Positions 47,601 to 53,955 of a stretch of DNA of 64,000 bases are shown here, in pieces; position 1 is the first letter of the stretch; the number at the start of each line of letters is the position of its first letter. The notes beneath the pieces were generated by a model, which searched no databases, had not been told where the DNA came from, and saw nothing but the letters and a program-made list of their open reading frames with translations. The position numbers were made by a program, and so were the translations under genes. The stretch covers positions 14,718,001 to 14,782,000 of the forward strand of contig CM076954.1 in the NCBI GenBank assembly GCA_039566865.1, in the 5' to 3' direction. The DNA is from Aurelia coerulea. Lineage: Eukaryota; Cnidaria; Scyphozoa; Semaeostomeae; Ulmaridae.

Positions 47601-49690
47601 AGATTTATGACAAATTGAGAAACTTCCCAATGGGTGACTGGGGGGTGACTTCTGGAAAACAGAATAACACAAGATATAATATTGCTCAAATTTTAGCAAG
47701 ACATTGATTTATATGCTGTGCCTTAAAGAATTGCTTAGGCCAAAAGGCGAAAGCTCTGGTTTGCAGGAAGAGGCAAATTTGAGCTTTCGACATTAACATG
47801 TCTGCTCTCAAAGCGCCAATATCAACAAACGAGGTATCTATGTTTAAGTTAACTATTGAGGAACATTTTTAGAGTGATTAGACATTGATTGAAGCTAAAT
47901 TCACAGCACTAGAATCAACCAAATCCGTATACATTTTTTGAGACACCCGGTATTTTGCAGCGATTGCCATCATCGCTGATGGTAATAGTCATAGTTCTTC
48001 AAACGAATTCCATGCCATTGATAATACTTTTCTTAATTTTGTAATTTCAGATGAAAGCGAAAATAAATCAGATACCACTTCAAGCGAAACATCCGAGAAA
48101 ACAAATGAAACAGACAACAAAGTTGAAAAGGAGGCTAATGTATCTTCACAGAGTGCATTTCGATCCGAGGTTACAGTAGAACACAAGGGTGCAGCAATTG
48201 AGATCAAAGGAGAATCTCTGTCCGATAACTCAGAATCGCTGCCCGATAACTCGAATGTGGAATATCCAATGAAAAAGGAAACGGTTTTAGACAAAATGGA
48301 GGCTTCGATGGAACAGAGTCCGCATGTTGTATCAATAGGAAAGGATGGCAATGCTGTGGTATGTCTACTTTCCTTACCGTAAAACTCTATTTAGCTCCAT
48401 CTCAATTAAGCCCCCTCTTATATCTTCCTATTAATCTTATTCCTATAAATGTCTTCCGATTAAGCCGGTACAGAAACTTTGGTGTGGCCTTTAGTATCCG
48501 TATTGTTATTTGTTAAGATCATTTAGGGTAGCCATGCCGATCATGCTCCCAATGGTATCGTCTCTGTAAATATGTTTTGTTAAATTATACATTTTTAGAT
48601 TGTGAAAAAAATTAAGTACCCCTCCCCCCACTTACATCAAATTCCAGACGTTACCAAAGATTTTCCAATTATTTAGCTAAAAAAGTATGAAGGTTGTTTT
48701 GATATGGCTTTGGCATAAAACTGTGTAGAACGGTCCTATTTTACCCTTTCAGGGCTTTACAATATCGCAATGAAATTTCTTTATTTTCAAACTTTTTTGT
48801 AGATTTCAACAAAAACTGAAACACATATTGGTAGAGACGAAAATGGTAACTTAGTAACATTCGAAACGACTTACACTAGTTTTGAAGAACAAGATAAGGG
48901 GAATCCCATAACACGAATACGAGTTTTGACAAAAACAATTCCTTTTCAAACGAGTGCTTTGGAAATTGATCAAGCAAGCCTCGATAATAAGGCGGGAAAA
49001 GGTGTTATAGAGAAGAAGGGAGAGAATTTAAAGGAGAACATATCTGGAGAGGATTCAAGTGAATTAGATGAGGCACAAGAGGGGGGTGTACCCAAACCCG
49101 TACCTGCGGGAGGTGAAGGCAAGACGCTGCCAAGCATAGAGGAATTTATAGAGAGTGCCACTAAAAGTAAAGATGCAGAGCTAGCGGATAAAGGGGATTT
49201 AGGTGTGAAAGAAGGAGAGATGGTGAAGGAGGAAGCTGCGATTGCAGTGAAGGATGGTGAAGGAGACTTGGAAAAAGTCGGTCTACGGAAGCAGGATGGG
49301 AAAGAACCGGATAGCGCAGCCTCCAAGGAAAAGGAGAGCGTTGACGCTACAGAAGAGGACGGTGCTACCCCCAAAGAAGAGGGTAGCTCAATCGGTAATG
49401 TAGAGCAAGCACCCCAAGAGGGTAGACTCAAAGAGGGTGAAATTGAACAAGACAAACAAACAATATCAGACGAGAAGCAACCTCAAAATGTCATATGCAA
49501 TGCAGCAGGTTGTTTTTCATCGTTAGAAGAATTAGACATGTTTAATAAACTTGCATTGCAGGTTAGGAACAATCTTCAAAATATGGACGCAATCGAAGCT
49601 GCTAATATTGAAAATCAGGCAGCAACTGACGAAAATGCAAAATCAAATGACAACACTGAGGGTTCCAAACATTACCCTAGTGATAGATAG
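16871..49690 (+). CDS. EDEM3: ER degradation-enhancing alpha-mannosidase-like protein 3, complete gene
   Basis: Luminal ER GH47 family alpha-1,2-mannosidase that trims N-glycans on misfolded glycoproteins and commits them to ER-associated degradation. 23 coding exons (listed separately) join in frame to 1205 residues when one copy of duplicated exon 11 is used; human EDEM3 is about 932. Order: signal peptide (hydrophobic [11 protein letters not shown], about residues 15-31), GH47 domain (about 45-490), linker, PA domain (about 645-800), acidic low-complexity tail (about 805-1205). GH47 residues visible: acid E135 in [12 protein letters not shown]282 in GIDSYYEY, E394 and E397 in RPEFAES, and T480 in FTTEAHLLP, the expected calcium-binding end. 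The CTACGGTM segment matches the conserved EDEM cysteine motif. The C-terminus ends HYPSDR with no KDEL-type signal. The start ATG has A at -3 and precedes the only signal peptide. Every exon boundary has GT/AG with matching phase. Confidence 0.93.
18471..19560 (+). pseudogene. 5'-truncated LINE reverse transcriptase in EDEM3 intron 1
   Basis: Non-LTR retrotransposon RT. From about 18604 it reads [13 protein letters not shown], the catalytic LFADDTAIY (the YADD-type box, about 18743-18770), [30 protein letters not shown], and a typical tail [17 protein letters not shown]. The endonuclease and fingers are missing. The frame stops at 19466, but the family's final segment ([20 protein letters not shown]) continues in another frame to about 19558, so a frameshift is present. 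Type resembles CR1/L2/Jockey-like LINEs; the clade is not settled. Confidence 0.85.
19639..20212. mobile_element. piggyBac-like MITE with TTAA target duplication
   Basis: TTAA at 19635-19638 and 20213-20216 flanks inverted ends CCCTATCTCACCTGG. Subterminal G-run and C-run with GTGGATTCCAC are also inverted. TTAA duplication with CCC-type ends fits piggyBac; Kolobok also uses TTAA. It is 574 bp and has no transposase. A relative lies at 63389-63652. Confidence 0.75.
20689..20734 (+). CDS. EDEM3: EDEM3 exon 2
   Basis: 46 nt after TTTCTTAG, donor GTAAGC. Reads (K)[15 protein letters not shown], the first GH47 helix. Confidence 0.92.
20921..21402. mobile_element. PIF/Harbinger-like palindromic MITE rich in GGATCGATCC
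   Basis: Inverted ends GACCCCGTTTACACGAGAG are flanked by the 3-bp duplication TTA (20918-20920, 21403-21405), as for PIF/Harbinger. The 482-bp body is a palindrome built from many GGGATCGATCCC blocks. Lies in EDEM3 intron 2. Confidence 0.75.
21992..22092 (+). CDS. EDEM3: EDEM3 exon 3
   Basis: 101 nt, acceptor TTGAAG, donor GTAAGT. Reads [20 protein letters not shown] and [13 protein letters not shown], matching the conserved YPADELMPL segment. Confidence 0.93.
22389..22700. mobile_element. Palindromic MITE in EDEM3 intron 3
   Basis: The left end ATGTCTTGTTCAATTCTTAC and following CCTGACCACCCCTCC is matched inverted at the right end (GGAGGGATGGTCAGGG, GAATTGAACGAGACAT). TA precedes the left end and follows the right end. 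The family is not identified. Confidence 0.65.
23247..23286 (+). CDS. EDEM3: EDEM3 exon 4
   Basis: 40 nt, acceptor TTTTTTCACAG, donor GTAAGA. Reads (N)[13 protein letters not shown]. Confidence 0.92.
23653..23793. repeat. Hairpin with one tandemly duplicated arm segment
   Basis: The left arm TAATAGGTACTAGAAGAAAA is exactly inverted at the right end. Between them AAAACGGACGCAAAAAACAG and the following CAGATTTTTC occur twice in tandem on the left but once, inverted, on the right. Lies in EDEM3 intron 4. Confidence 0.85.
23920..24326 (+). pseudogene. LINE reverse-transcriptase C-terminal fragment in EDEM3 intron 4
   Basis: Reads [33 protein letters not shown] then a stop, and continues in another frame [49 protein letters not shown]. 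This is the typical 3' end of a CR1/Jockey-type ORF2, broken by at least one frameshift. Confidence 0.8.
24443..24555 (+). CDS. EDEM3: EDEM3 exon 5 (catalytic acid)
   Basis: 113 nt, acceptor TTTTGTTCAG, donor GTAAGT. Reads [19 protein letters not shown], then [17 protein letters not shown] carrying E135, the expected GH47 acid residue. Confidence 0.95.
25635..26372. mobile_element. DNA element with long TAGCCTGCGCGCAG inverted ends
   Basis: Starts TAGCCTGCGCGCAGACCCAT and its inverse ends the element. The inverted repeat covers about 56 bp with few mismatches (ATTGTCCAAAGGAGGAAAGG also inverted). Related ends occur at 39729-39867, 46911-46971 and 51990-52006. No transposase seen. Confidence 0.75.
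26489..27550 (+). pseudogene. Decayed LINE reverse transcriptase (endonuclease-RT type)
   Basis: Fragments in shifting frames: [77 protein letters not shown] (with the YADD box), [28 protein letters not shown] [46 protein letters not shown]. The GHLIRR and GRGRPR segments are typical of one common marine-invertebrate LINE class. Several stops and frameshifts. Sense orientation within EDEM3 intron 5. Confidence 0.85.
27610..27763 (+). CDS. EDEM3: EDEM3 exon 6
   Basis: 154 nt, acceptor TTCTTTTAG, donor GTTTGT. Reads (G)[18 protein letters not shown], then [20 protein letters not shown] and GIPYPR. Confidence 0.95.
27884..28099. repeat. Palindromic MITE-like repeat in EDEM3 intron 6
   Basis: ATAGACCTTATTCACAAT on the left is inverted as ATTGTGAATAGGGTCTAT on the right. 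A second palindrome follows at 28188-28286 (GCGAATTGAAATAAGCACG against CGTGCTAATTTCAATTCGC). Confidence 0.65.
28400..28526. mobile_element. Partial MULE-like MITE (right end)
   Basis: Ends ATCTGTCCTTGTT and shares GAATTACTGGTTGA, TTTGTCTGCGATCGCTAAT and TTGAATTCAGGTGTCAACAA with the right arm of the element at 31457-32055. Confidence 0.65.
28838..28972 (+). CDS. EDEM3: EDEM3 exon 7 (CTAC motif)
   Basis: 135 nt, acceptor TTTTGTTTCAG, donor GTTAGC. Reads [43 protein letters not shown]. Confidence 0.95.
29210..29465. repeat. Palindromic repeat in EDEM3 intron 7
   Basis: Inverted segments around CAGTACTTGAATTGATAGAA and CAGTTCAATTACTG. Related to the palindrome at 44267-44512 (both carry CCATGGTTTCCGCTT). 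Just before it, near 29050-29080, GGTTCGAGTCCCCGCC looks like a tRNA B box, so a tRNA-derived SINE may adjoin. Confidence 0.5.
29990..30582. mobile_element. Mariner-like palindromic MITE (family A)
   Basis: TA flanks both sides of inverted ends CAGGGTGTCCCAAAAAA. The arms are long inverted repeats (GTTTGTCTGAAGATTGCGA; CATGATGGTGCTCTTC region). It is 593 bp without transposase. A second full copy is 53361-53955 and a third, interrupted, copy starts at 47124. Confidence 0.85.
30929..31034 (+). CDS. EDEM3: EDEM3 exon 8
   Basis: 106 nt, acceptor TTCACTGTAG, donor GTAAGA. Reads [20 protein letters not shown] then [15 protein letters not shown]. Confidence 0.93.
31457..32055. mobile_element. MULE-like palindromic MITE with 9-bp target duplication
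   Basis: ATTCCAGGT flanks both sides (31448-31456, 32056-32064). Ends are AACAAGGGCAGATTTTG and its inverse; the inverted arms extend almost to the centre. A 9-bp duplication with long inverted arms fits Mutator-like elements. It is 599 bp, non-coding, in EDEM3 intron 8. Confidence 0.8.
32379..32476 (+). CDS. EDEM3: EDEM3 exon 9 (catalytic Asp)
   Basis: 98 nt, acceptor CTCTTTGCAG, donor GTAAGT. Reads (D)[19 protein letters not shown] then [14 protein letters not shown]282 sits in GIDSYYEY. Confidence 0.95.
32779..33324. mobile_element. Mariner-like palindromic MITE (family B)
   Basis: TA-flanked ends CCGGGTGTCCCAAAAAAGTA and the exact inverse. It is 546 bp; long inverted arms include GACAAAAAAG and TTTTATCAAAG-type segments. 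Lies in EDEM3 intron 9. Confidence 0.8.
33905..34030 (+). CDS. EDEM3: EDEM3 exon 10
   Basis: 126 nt, acceptor CTTCACCATAG, donor GTATGT. Reads [42 protein letters not shown]. Confidence 0.95.
34619..34668. repeat. ATTC microsatellite
   Basis: About a dozen ATTC units with two TTTATT interruptions. Confidence 0.9.
34872..34986. repeat. ATCC microsatellite, about 29 units
   Basis: Uninterrupted CATC/ATCC tetranucleotide tract ending about 47 bp before the acceptor of EDEM3 exon 11a. Open frames of repeated MDGW through it are artefacts. Confidence 0.95.
35034..35117 (+). CDS. EDEM3: EDEM3 exon 11, copy a (alternative)
   Basis: 84 nt in phase 0, acceptor TTCATTTTACAG, donor GTATGA. Reads [20 protein letters not shown] then KKHKFLPE. 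Identical in protein to copy b except Met at position 3. With both copies the protein would gain 28 residues inside the GH47 domain. Confidence 0.8.
35184..35267 (+). CDS. EDEM3: EDEM3 exon 11, copy b (alternative)
   Basis: 84 nt in phase 0 with the same acceptor and donor sequence as copy a. Reads [20 protein letters not shown] then KKHKFLPE; Lys at position 3 agrees with the human protein as I recall it (VLKGD). Differs from copy a at CTT, AAG and one synonymous Lys codon. Confidence 0.85.
36464..36547 (+). CDS. EDEM3: EDEM3 exon 12 (RPEFAES)
   Basis: 84 nt, acceptor CCTTCGCAG, donor GTAAGA. Reads [20 protein letters not shown] then ESTYFLYE, carrying E394 and E397. Confidence 0.95.
36908..37185. 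mobile_element. Short mariner-like ends bracketing an LINE fragment
   Basis: TA-flanked CAGGGTACCTCCAAAAA on the left and TTTTTTGGGACACCTTG on the right are imperfect inverted ends. Between them, 36995-37165 reads [20 protein letters not shown] and [19 protein letters not shown], the C-terminal region of a non-LTR reverse transcriptase. Another right-hand end (GGACACTCGGTA) adjoins near 36890. Confidence 0.6.
37260..37384 (+). CDS. EDEM3: EDEM3 exon 13
   Basis: 125 nt, acceptor ACATTTTAG, donor GTAAGT. Reads [41 protein letters not shown]. Confidence 0.95.
38470..38641 (+). CDS. EDEM3: EDEM3 exon 14 (end of GH47)
   Basis: 172 nt, acceptor TCTCTTTTCAG, donor GTTAGT. Reads (K)[19 protein letters not shown], then [19 protein letters not shown] and DRKLPKK. 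T480 in TTEAH is the expected calcium ligand. Confidence 0.95.
39030..39271. mobile_element. Mariner-like MITE fragment (family D right half)
   Basis: Ends AAAAGGGGGTACTTTTTC then GAGACACCCGG before TA. Matches the arms of the element at 62109-62930 (GGCTAGGCCCTTTTTC, GGTGTTTGGTGGACGATT). The opposite arm was not found. Confidence 0.65.
39472..39692 (+). CDS. EDEM3: EDEM3 exon 15 (linker)
   Basis: 221 nt, acceptor CATTGCAG, donor GTATGG. Poorly conserved Ser/Pro/Thr-rich linker ([20 protein letters not shown]) followed by [20 protein letters not shown] and ending FKSDPN. Confidence 0.88.
39729..39867. repeat. Perfect 139-bp palindrome with TAGCCTGCGCGCAG ends
   Basis: A 66-bp arm beginning TAGCCTGCGCGCAGACTCGA is followed by a 7-base loop TGCCTCT and its exact reverse complement. 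No mismatch was seen. It lies 36 bp after the exon 15 donor in EDEM3 intron 15. Confidence 0.92.
39944..40195. mobile_element. Mariner-like MITE fragment (family C left part)
   Basis: Begins CCGGGTGTCCCAAAAAATGT and follows the left arm of the complete family C element at 47342-47950 (TGGTTGACTCCAG, TCAATGGCTAATCACTTTCA, CATCGAAATTAAG). It is followed by a CT-rich tract (40200-40340). Confidence 0.7.
41169..41298 (+). CDS. EDEM3: EDEM3 exon 16
   Basis: 130 nt, acceptor TTGTTTTCAG, donor GTAAGC. Reads [20 protein letters not shown] then [20 protein letters not shown]; the KMGVSLIHLKDGRVQL segment of human EDEM3 is the counterpart. Confidence 0.93.
42418..42502 (+). CDS. EDEM3: EDEM3 exon 17
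   Basis: 85 nt, acceptor TTTGTTTAG, donor GTAACT. Reads [20 protein letters not shown] then SKTRTGDP. Confidence 0.92.
43617..43729 (+). CDS. EDEM3: EDEM3 exon 18 (start of PA region)
   Basis: 113 nt, acceptor TCTATATCAG, donor GTATGT. Reads [20 protein letters not shown] then [17 protein letters not shown], matching the AGPAQFGLDLS segment of human EDEM3. Confidence 0.93.
44267..44512. repeat. Palindromic repeat in EDEM3 intron 18
   Basis: CATTGTCACCCAAGGTCCT on the left is inverted as AGGACCCTGGGTGACAATG on the right; inner arms also pair (CAGTACTTGAACTGACAGAA). Related to 29210-29465. Confidence 0.7.
44921..45040 (+). CDS. EDEM3: EDEM3 exon 19 (PA domain)
   Basis: 120 nt, acceptor CTTTATTTCAG, donor GTATGC. 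Reads [20 protein letters not shown] and [20 protein letters not shown]; the RGGCMF core is a PA-domain hallmark. Confidence 0.95.
45838..45883 (+). CDS. EDEM3: EDEM3 exon 20 (PA domain)
   Basis: 46 nt, acceptor TTGTCCACAG, donor GTATGT. Reads [15 protein letters not shown], the AGAIGGIVI-type PA strand. Confidence 0.93.
46232..46481. repeat. Tandem duplication creating a second acceptor before EDEM3 exon 21
   Basis: Two copies of about 121 and 129 bp (46232-46352 and 46353-46481) share CTGTCTGATTCAAATCATAC, TCAAGGAATGG, ATCAATTTAAAGTCTAACT and end in CTTCTCCACAGATAA or CTCCTCCACAGATAA. The upstream copy is a full pyrimidine-rich acceptor with AG at 46347-46348. Confidence 0.9.
46482..46679 (+). 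CDS. EDEM3: EDEM3 exon 21 (end of PA domain)
   Basis: 198 nt, acceptor CTCCTCCACAG, donor GTAAGT. Reads (D)[18 protein letters not shown], then [20 protein letters not shown] and [15 protein letters not shown]. The downstream of two tandem acceptors is chosen because it alone keeps the frame open. Confidence 0.93.
46911..46971. repeat. Short palindrome with TAGCCTG-type ends
   Basis: TAGCCTGGGTGCAGCTTCGA and CAATCCT are inverted around a 7-base loop. A minimal relative of the elements at 25635-26372 and 39729-39867. In intron 21, where a G-rich stretch at about 46694-46760 (GGGCGCCGGAACCACGGGGG) is another possible transposon end. Confidence 0.75.
47124..47985. mobile_element. Mariner-like MITE family A copy interrupted by a family C element
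   Basis: Family A left arm runs 47124-47341 up to GTCTTACTA. Family A sequence (TATTTTGCAG) resumes directly after the inserted element at 47951, as in the uninterrupted copy near 30205-30215. The right arm is then lost. Confidence 0.8.
47342..47950. mobile_element. Mariner-like palindromic MITE (family C), nested
   Basis: TA-flanked ends GCGGGTGTCCCAAAAAAATG and CATTTTTTGAGACACCCGG. Long inverted arms (TTGGTTGACTCCAG; AATTTAGCTTTAATCAATG). 609 bp, no transposase, inserted in a family A copy in EDEM3 intron 21. Confidence 0.82.
48051..48358 (+). CDS. EDEM3: EDEM3 exon 22 (acidic tail)
   Basis: 308 nt, acceptor TTGTAATTTCAG, donor GTATGT. Ser/Thr/Glu-rich low-complexity sequence ([20 protein letters not shown]) with a short internal repeat [14 protein letters not shown]. 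Joined by phase, not by conservation. Confidence 0.85.
48803..49690 (+). CDS. EDEM3: EDEM3 exon 23 (terminal acidic tail)
   Basis: 888 nt including TAG, acceptor ACTTTTTTGTAG. Starts [20 protein letters not shown], then a long Glu/Lys/Gly-rich disordered region, then [20 protein letters not shown] and a final ...GSKHYPSDR. Lacks the KDEL-type retention signal of vertebrate EDEM3. Intron 22 (48359-48802) shows nothing recognisable. Confidence 0.88.
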   Translation: MSTKTETHIGRDENGNLVTFETTYTSFEEQDKGNPITRIRVLTKTIPFQTSALEIDQASLDNKAGKGVIEKKGENLKENISGEDSSELDEAQEGGVPKPVPAGGEGKTLPSIEEFIESATKSKDAELADKGDLGVKEGEMVKEEAAIAVKDGEGDLEKVGLRKQDGKEPDSAASKEKESVDATEEDGATPKEEGSSIGNVEQAPQEGRLKEGEIEQDKQTISDEKQPQNVICNAAGCFSSLEELDMFNKLALQVRNNLQNMDAIEAANIENQAATDENAKSNDNTEGSKHYPSDR

Positions 49691-51000
49691 TATCTGTTGA
49701 TATGATAGTAATTTTTACAGTTTCAAAATTAAGGGAATGAATATTCTTCCGGAAGAATCTTTGTTAGGTTATTGGATGGACCAGACCTTGACATGTTTCA
49801 AAGATTCGTGATGAATACTTGAGCTATTAGAGGAATGATCGAGGTTTGGTGGGTACCCGAAAGTCTGAAGTATTTTTTGGGATTTTTTTCTAATTCTCTA
49901 AGCACTAATAATAATAATAATAATAATGGCAACCAATTCTCCATTCCGGAGCAGTTACAAGCTACAAAACATGGGTATTGCACCAGTAACACAGGTTTTT
50001 TTGGGTGTTTTTCTTTTTCCTATTTATGATAAAAACATCTCAACCATTTTAAAAATCTTTCCGAATTTTGTTGGGTCACTTTTAAGTAAATCATTTGTGT
50101 TCAAAGCACTGTAAGCATAGCTAAAATTGGATACATTAAGATTTATTTTGTTGGAGATTCATGAAAAGGGACAAGTAATGTCCTCATTTGAGCTAGATGC
50201 AAATACATTTCATTAAGGCTTTAAAACTGATTTTTACAAAAGTATCAGATCATGTTCGTTATTACTTTTACAAAGATTTGATTCTTAGTTCTTGAGGAGA
50301 ACGACCTATGTTTTTAATGGGTGTGTTTATACAATTTAAAGAGGGTTTTACACCTCTTCGCGTATTTCGAAGTTACGGGCTTTAGTCAATTAGAAGTTAC
50401 GAGTTTTACGTATATTTCTCGTGATCTATCACAAATATACTTCAGACTTTCGGGTATTAACCAAATTCTGATTGATGTCAACATCTCCAGTGTTCTCGGC
50501 ACAAAGAGTTTTTGAAACTTGTCAAGTTATCTTTGATTCATCCCGTACTTTCTTAGCAACTCGTCTTAATGATAGTCCTGAAGGCTGGAACCGTAGTTGA
50601 ACATACTTACTGTGAAAGGTGTCAGTATTTTCAGTTACCGAGTTCCGGTCTCCAAGGCTGTCTTAGCCATTTAGACCGGTTGTTTCTCAAATACTCTTTG
50701 AATGATTCTATTGTTTAGAATTTGTGCTTCACGTATCGATCGCTTGGTATATCTGGAAGAATATTCAGCCTATTTTTATTCAGATCTTAGTTTCACGAGG
50801 AATCACAACCAAATAGAGCCACGTGCCAACGTCGCTTTGTTTTGTCAACCTGAAATAATGAACTTACAATTCAAGGAGGTTACAAGTTTACAAGAAGTAT
50901 TACTGGGAGAGAATTTTCGATTTTCCATGCAATATACGTTTTATCTACTCTGAAAAGAATCAGAATCGAACGATATGTTGCTACATTCTGTGGAATTTCC

Positions 51001-51870
51001 GAATGTGCACACAGGTGGCGGAGAATGGTTCAGTATTTTTAAAATGGAATTGTTCAATTTTAGAATTAGTAAAAACAAACCTTTCTGGCCAGTTAGGACC
51101 TGTTCATATGGAGGCGAGCCAGCCCGCCTACCGGGCTGGAGGTTTTTGCCGAGATCTCACCTTATCCCTGTTTCCCATTCAAAGTTTGTTGTCTGTTCAT
51201 ATGAGCAGGCGGGCTGGCTCGGTAGGTGAGATCTCACTCAAGTACTGCCGAGATCCCGCTTGGCGAGGTCCAAATTTTCCCATATGAACACTCCAGCCCG
51301 CCTGCCGAGACGAAAACGCCTCTACTACGCACGCGTGGGCATGCAAAACAATACCACCATCGATGGCACGTGACCAATTCCATCCCGGTAGGCGGGATGG
51401 ATTTGCCATATGAACAGAATGCGAAATCAGCTCATTTAGCGGGCCAGCCCGGTAAGCGGGCTGGCTCGCCTCCATATGAACAGGTCCTTGGTTGTGTCTG
51501 ATTTCTCTGTGAATCTGATCTGATCCTCTCGAACTGCCATTTATTTACTCTTCGTTAGTTAGGCCAACGTGCGAACGACTGTTTAGTGTTGTTCCTGTTG
51601 TCTCAGATATACTCAGCGTGAAAAGAAAGAGTCTCTTTTTCTTTTCACGCTGAGTATATCTGAGACAACAGCAACAACACTAAACAGTCGCTCGCACGTT
51701 GGCCTAACTAACGAAGAGTAAATAAATGGCAGTTTGAGAGGATCAGATCAGATTCACAGAGAAATCAGACACATCTAACTGGCAAGAAAGGTTTGTTTTT
51801 ACTAATGTTAAAACTGAGCAATTCCATTTTAAAAATACTGAACCATTCTCCGCCACCTGTGATGTGCACA
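51001..51870. mobile_element. Foldback element split by a nested MITE
   Basis: Left arm 51001-51095 (GTGCACACAGGTGGCGGAGA onward) pairs with 51777-51870. The left arm resumes at 51490 (TGTCTGATTTCTCTGTGAAT) and pairs with 51640-51775, with the centre near 51630. Removing 51096-51487 restores a continuous palindrome of about 480 bp. Confidence 0.8.
51096..51487. mobile_element. PIF/Harbinger-like MITE nested in the foldback element
   Basis: Inverted ends GGACCTGTTCATATGGAGGC (from about 51097) and the inverse to about 51486. TTA on the left and TTG on the right look like a mutated 3-bp duplication. The body is rich in CCAGCCCGCC and CCCGCCTACCGGG blocks. Confidence 0.7.
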
Positions 51871-51989
51871 ATAGTGATAGAAGCTCTAACGCCACTCGAT
51901 TGAACCTTGCGTATGAAACTATATAAAAATAACGCTCGATCCAGGCTCTTTTTTAGAGTAGCTAAAAGGTCTATTCAATTTTCCAGTCG

Positions 51990-52006
51990 TATCTGCACAC
52001 AGGCTA
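51990..52006. repeat. Isolated TAGCCTG-type terminus
   Basis: TCTGCACACAGGCTA, a right-hand end of the family seen at 25635-26372. No partner was found. Just before it (51946-51980) is a solitary end related to the element at 52397-53010. Confidence 0.45.
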
Positions 52007-52396
52007 ACGAGCTCATGCTTATGCAATTTGTCCCGTTGATTTTTAACGACAGACCGGAGCTAAAACAGCACTTTACTGTAAAATGAATGCACTGGGTCGA
52101 TATTTTTACAGCTCAATTTATAGAAAGATTAAGGCAGCTGTTTGTCATTGTGATCAATAATAGGTGAATGTTTGGAACTGCGTTTACGAAGCATTTATTT
52201 TGTTTTGAAGGGTCTTCCAAGTATGCCATGCATTTCTTGATTATGCCATGGAGAAATCTTCCCTTATCAGTGTTAACTTATGACTCCCTTGTAATTCTTG
52301 GATTTCAGTAAATTATCCCCTGTAATTCTTGCATTTCAGTACATTATTTAATATTTGGTTATTAAAACCGCTTCAAGGGATTACTCGGCATAAAAT

Positions 52397-53010
52397 ACCT
52401 TTTTACTTCTTAAAAAGAGGTTTGGATCGAGCGTCCAGATCTGGTAAATTTTGTTAAAAGAAGTGGAAACACGACCCCCGTTTTTGATAAATACCTGCTA
52501 GCTTCGGCAAGAAGTTCCTCCGGATCTCAGAACACTTTTCATGGAGTTAAGCAACAAGAACTTTGCTCGAATTGACGTACGACTGGTTTAGTTTAGATAC
52601 ACTAGCAAGTTTTATTTGCCTTCTGGCCTTGTTTCTCATTATTTTCATTTGTCGTTGGCTGATATTGTTGCGTGACGGTGCGAGCATTACCAGGGTTTCA
52701 TTTTGCGACTTTGCAAATCGAAGTTTGCGTTTCAACCGTCGTTATTAAAATGAAAGAAAAGTCTGCTAAAAATGAATGAAAATATCGAGAAACAAAGCAA
52801 AAAGACCAATAACACTTGCCTGTATGTAAACTAAACCATGGCTAACTCACTTTGTACAAAGTAGTCGATAAACTCTCTTAGAAGTTTTGAGATCCGAGGC
52901 AACTTAATACCACAGCTCACTAAGAACGGGGGTTGGGTCGTTCTTTCGTTTTCTTTACCAGATTTGGACGCTCGATCCAAACCTCTTTTTTAGGAAGTAA
53001 AACGGTCTAT
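52397..53010. mobile_element. Palindromic MITE with GGATCGAGCGTCCA arms
   Basis: AAAGAGGTTTGGATCGAGCG on the left is inverted as CGCTCGATCCAAACCTCTTT on the right, and ACTTC/GAAGT terminal parts also pair. Related single ends occur near 2936-2990, 3390-3418 and 51946-51980. A 61-codon hydrophobic frame inside is not supported as a gene. Confidence 0.65.
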
Positions 53011-53360
53011 TCTTACCTTTATTGATTAGTGGGCGAATTTCATCCCGCAGTAACCGATATTTTTAAAAGTGTTTCTCAGAAGGTGCCTGATGCCTTTAGG
53101 CTCGCTCCTTCAAGGCGTTGCGGCCCCTTGGGCTTTCAAATAGATTACTACATTACTGTAAGAAGATCTATTTATTTTGCATGGGTAAAACTCAAAATGT
53201 TTACTGTAACAAAATGAAGTATGTTTTCTCTATGAATTTGTCCAAGGTAGACTTTGTAGGTTAACATGGCTGACACGAAACATGGTTATAACTTTATAAC
53301 AAGCAACAATATCTTTTTAAGGCTGAATTTTGGAGAGCTTAAAACTCGTCTACGATTCTA

Positions 53361-53955
53361 CAGGGTGTCCAAAAAGAATTATGCCCCGTTTGTCTGAAGA
53401 TTGCGAAAAAACGGCAAAAGATTCTCGCCAAACTTTTGCATGATGGTGCTCTTCAGATGTTCAATTAAAGTTTGCCACCATCCCCGTAAAAATCCGTTGA
53501 AAAATGACGGAGCTATGACCTTCAGAAGACCAAATTTGCCTGATGACTGAAACCAGCGGTCGGCCATTTTGTCTTACTATTTTGCAGTGATAAGTATCTT
53601 CACGTGAGGTAAGAAATAATTTCTGTGAGGTCAGAAATGGTCAAACTCTCCGGGGATTATCGGAATTTTCACGAGAGCTATGAAATTGGAGGCTGGTGTT
53701 TCAGTTTCGATCCATGAAGCTATTTATCGCTGCAAAATAGTAAGACAAAATGGCCGACCGCTGGTTTCAGTGATCGGGCAAACTTGCTCTCCTGAAAGTC
53801 ATAGCTCCATCAGTTTCAACGGATTTTCATGGGGATGATGGCAAGCTTTAATTGAACATCTGAAGAGCACCACCATGCAAAAGTTTGGCGAGAATCTTTT
53901 GCCGTTTTGTCAAAATCTTTAGACAAACGGGGCACAATTTTTTTGGGACACCCTG
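53361..53955. mobile_element. Mariner-like palindromic MITE (family A), second full copy
   Basis: TA on both sides, ends CAGGGTGTCCAAAAAGAA and TTTTTTTGGGACACCCTG, 595 bp, same arms as 29990-30582. Confidence 0.85.

Noticed and set aside
48970..49455. 161-codon antisense frame under EDEM3 exon 23
   Set aside because: Ser-rich mirror of the Glu/Lys-rich codons on the + strand; a shadow of the real exon.
52563..52748. 61-codon hydrophobic open frame
   Set aside because: Lies within the palindromic element 52397-53010 and has an antisense counterpart; no support as a membrane protein gene.
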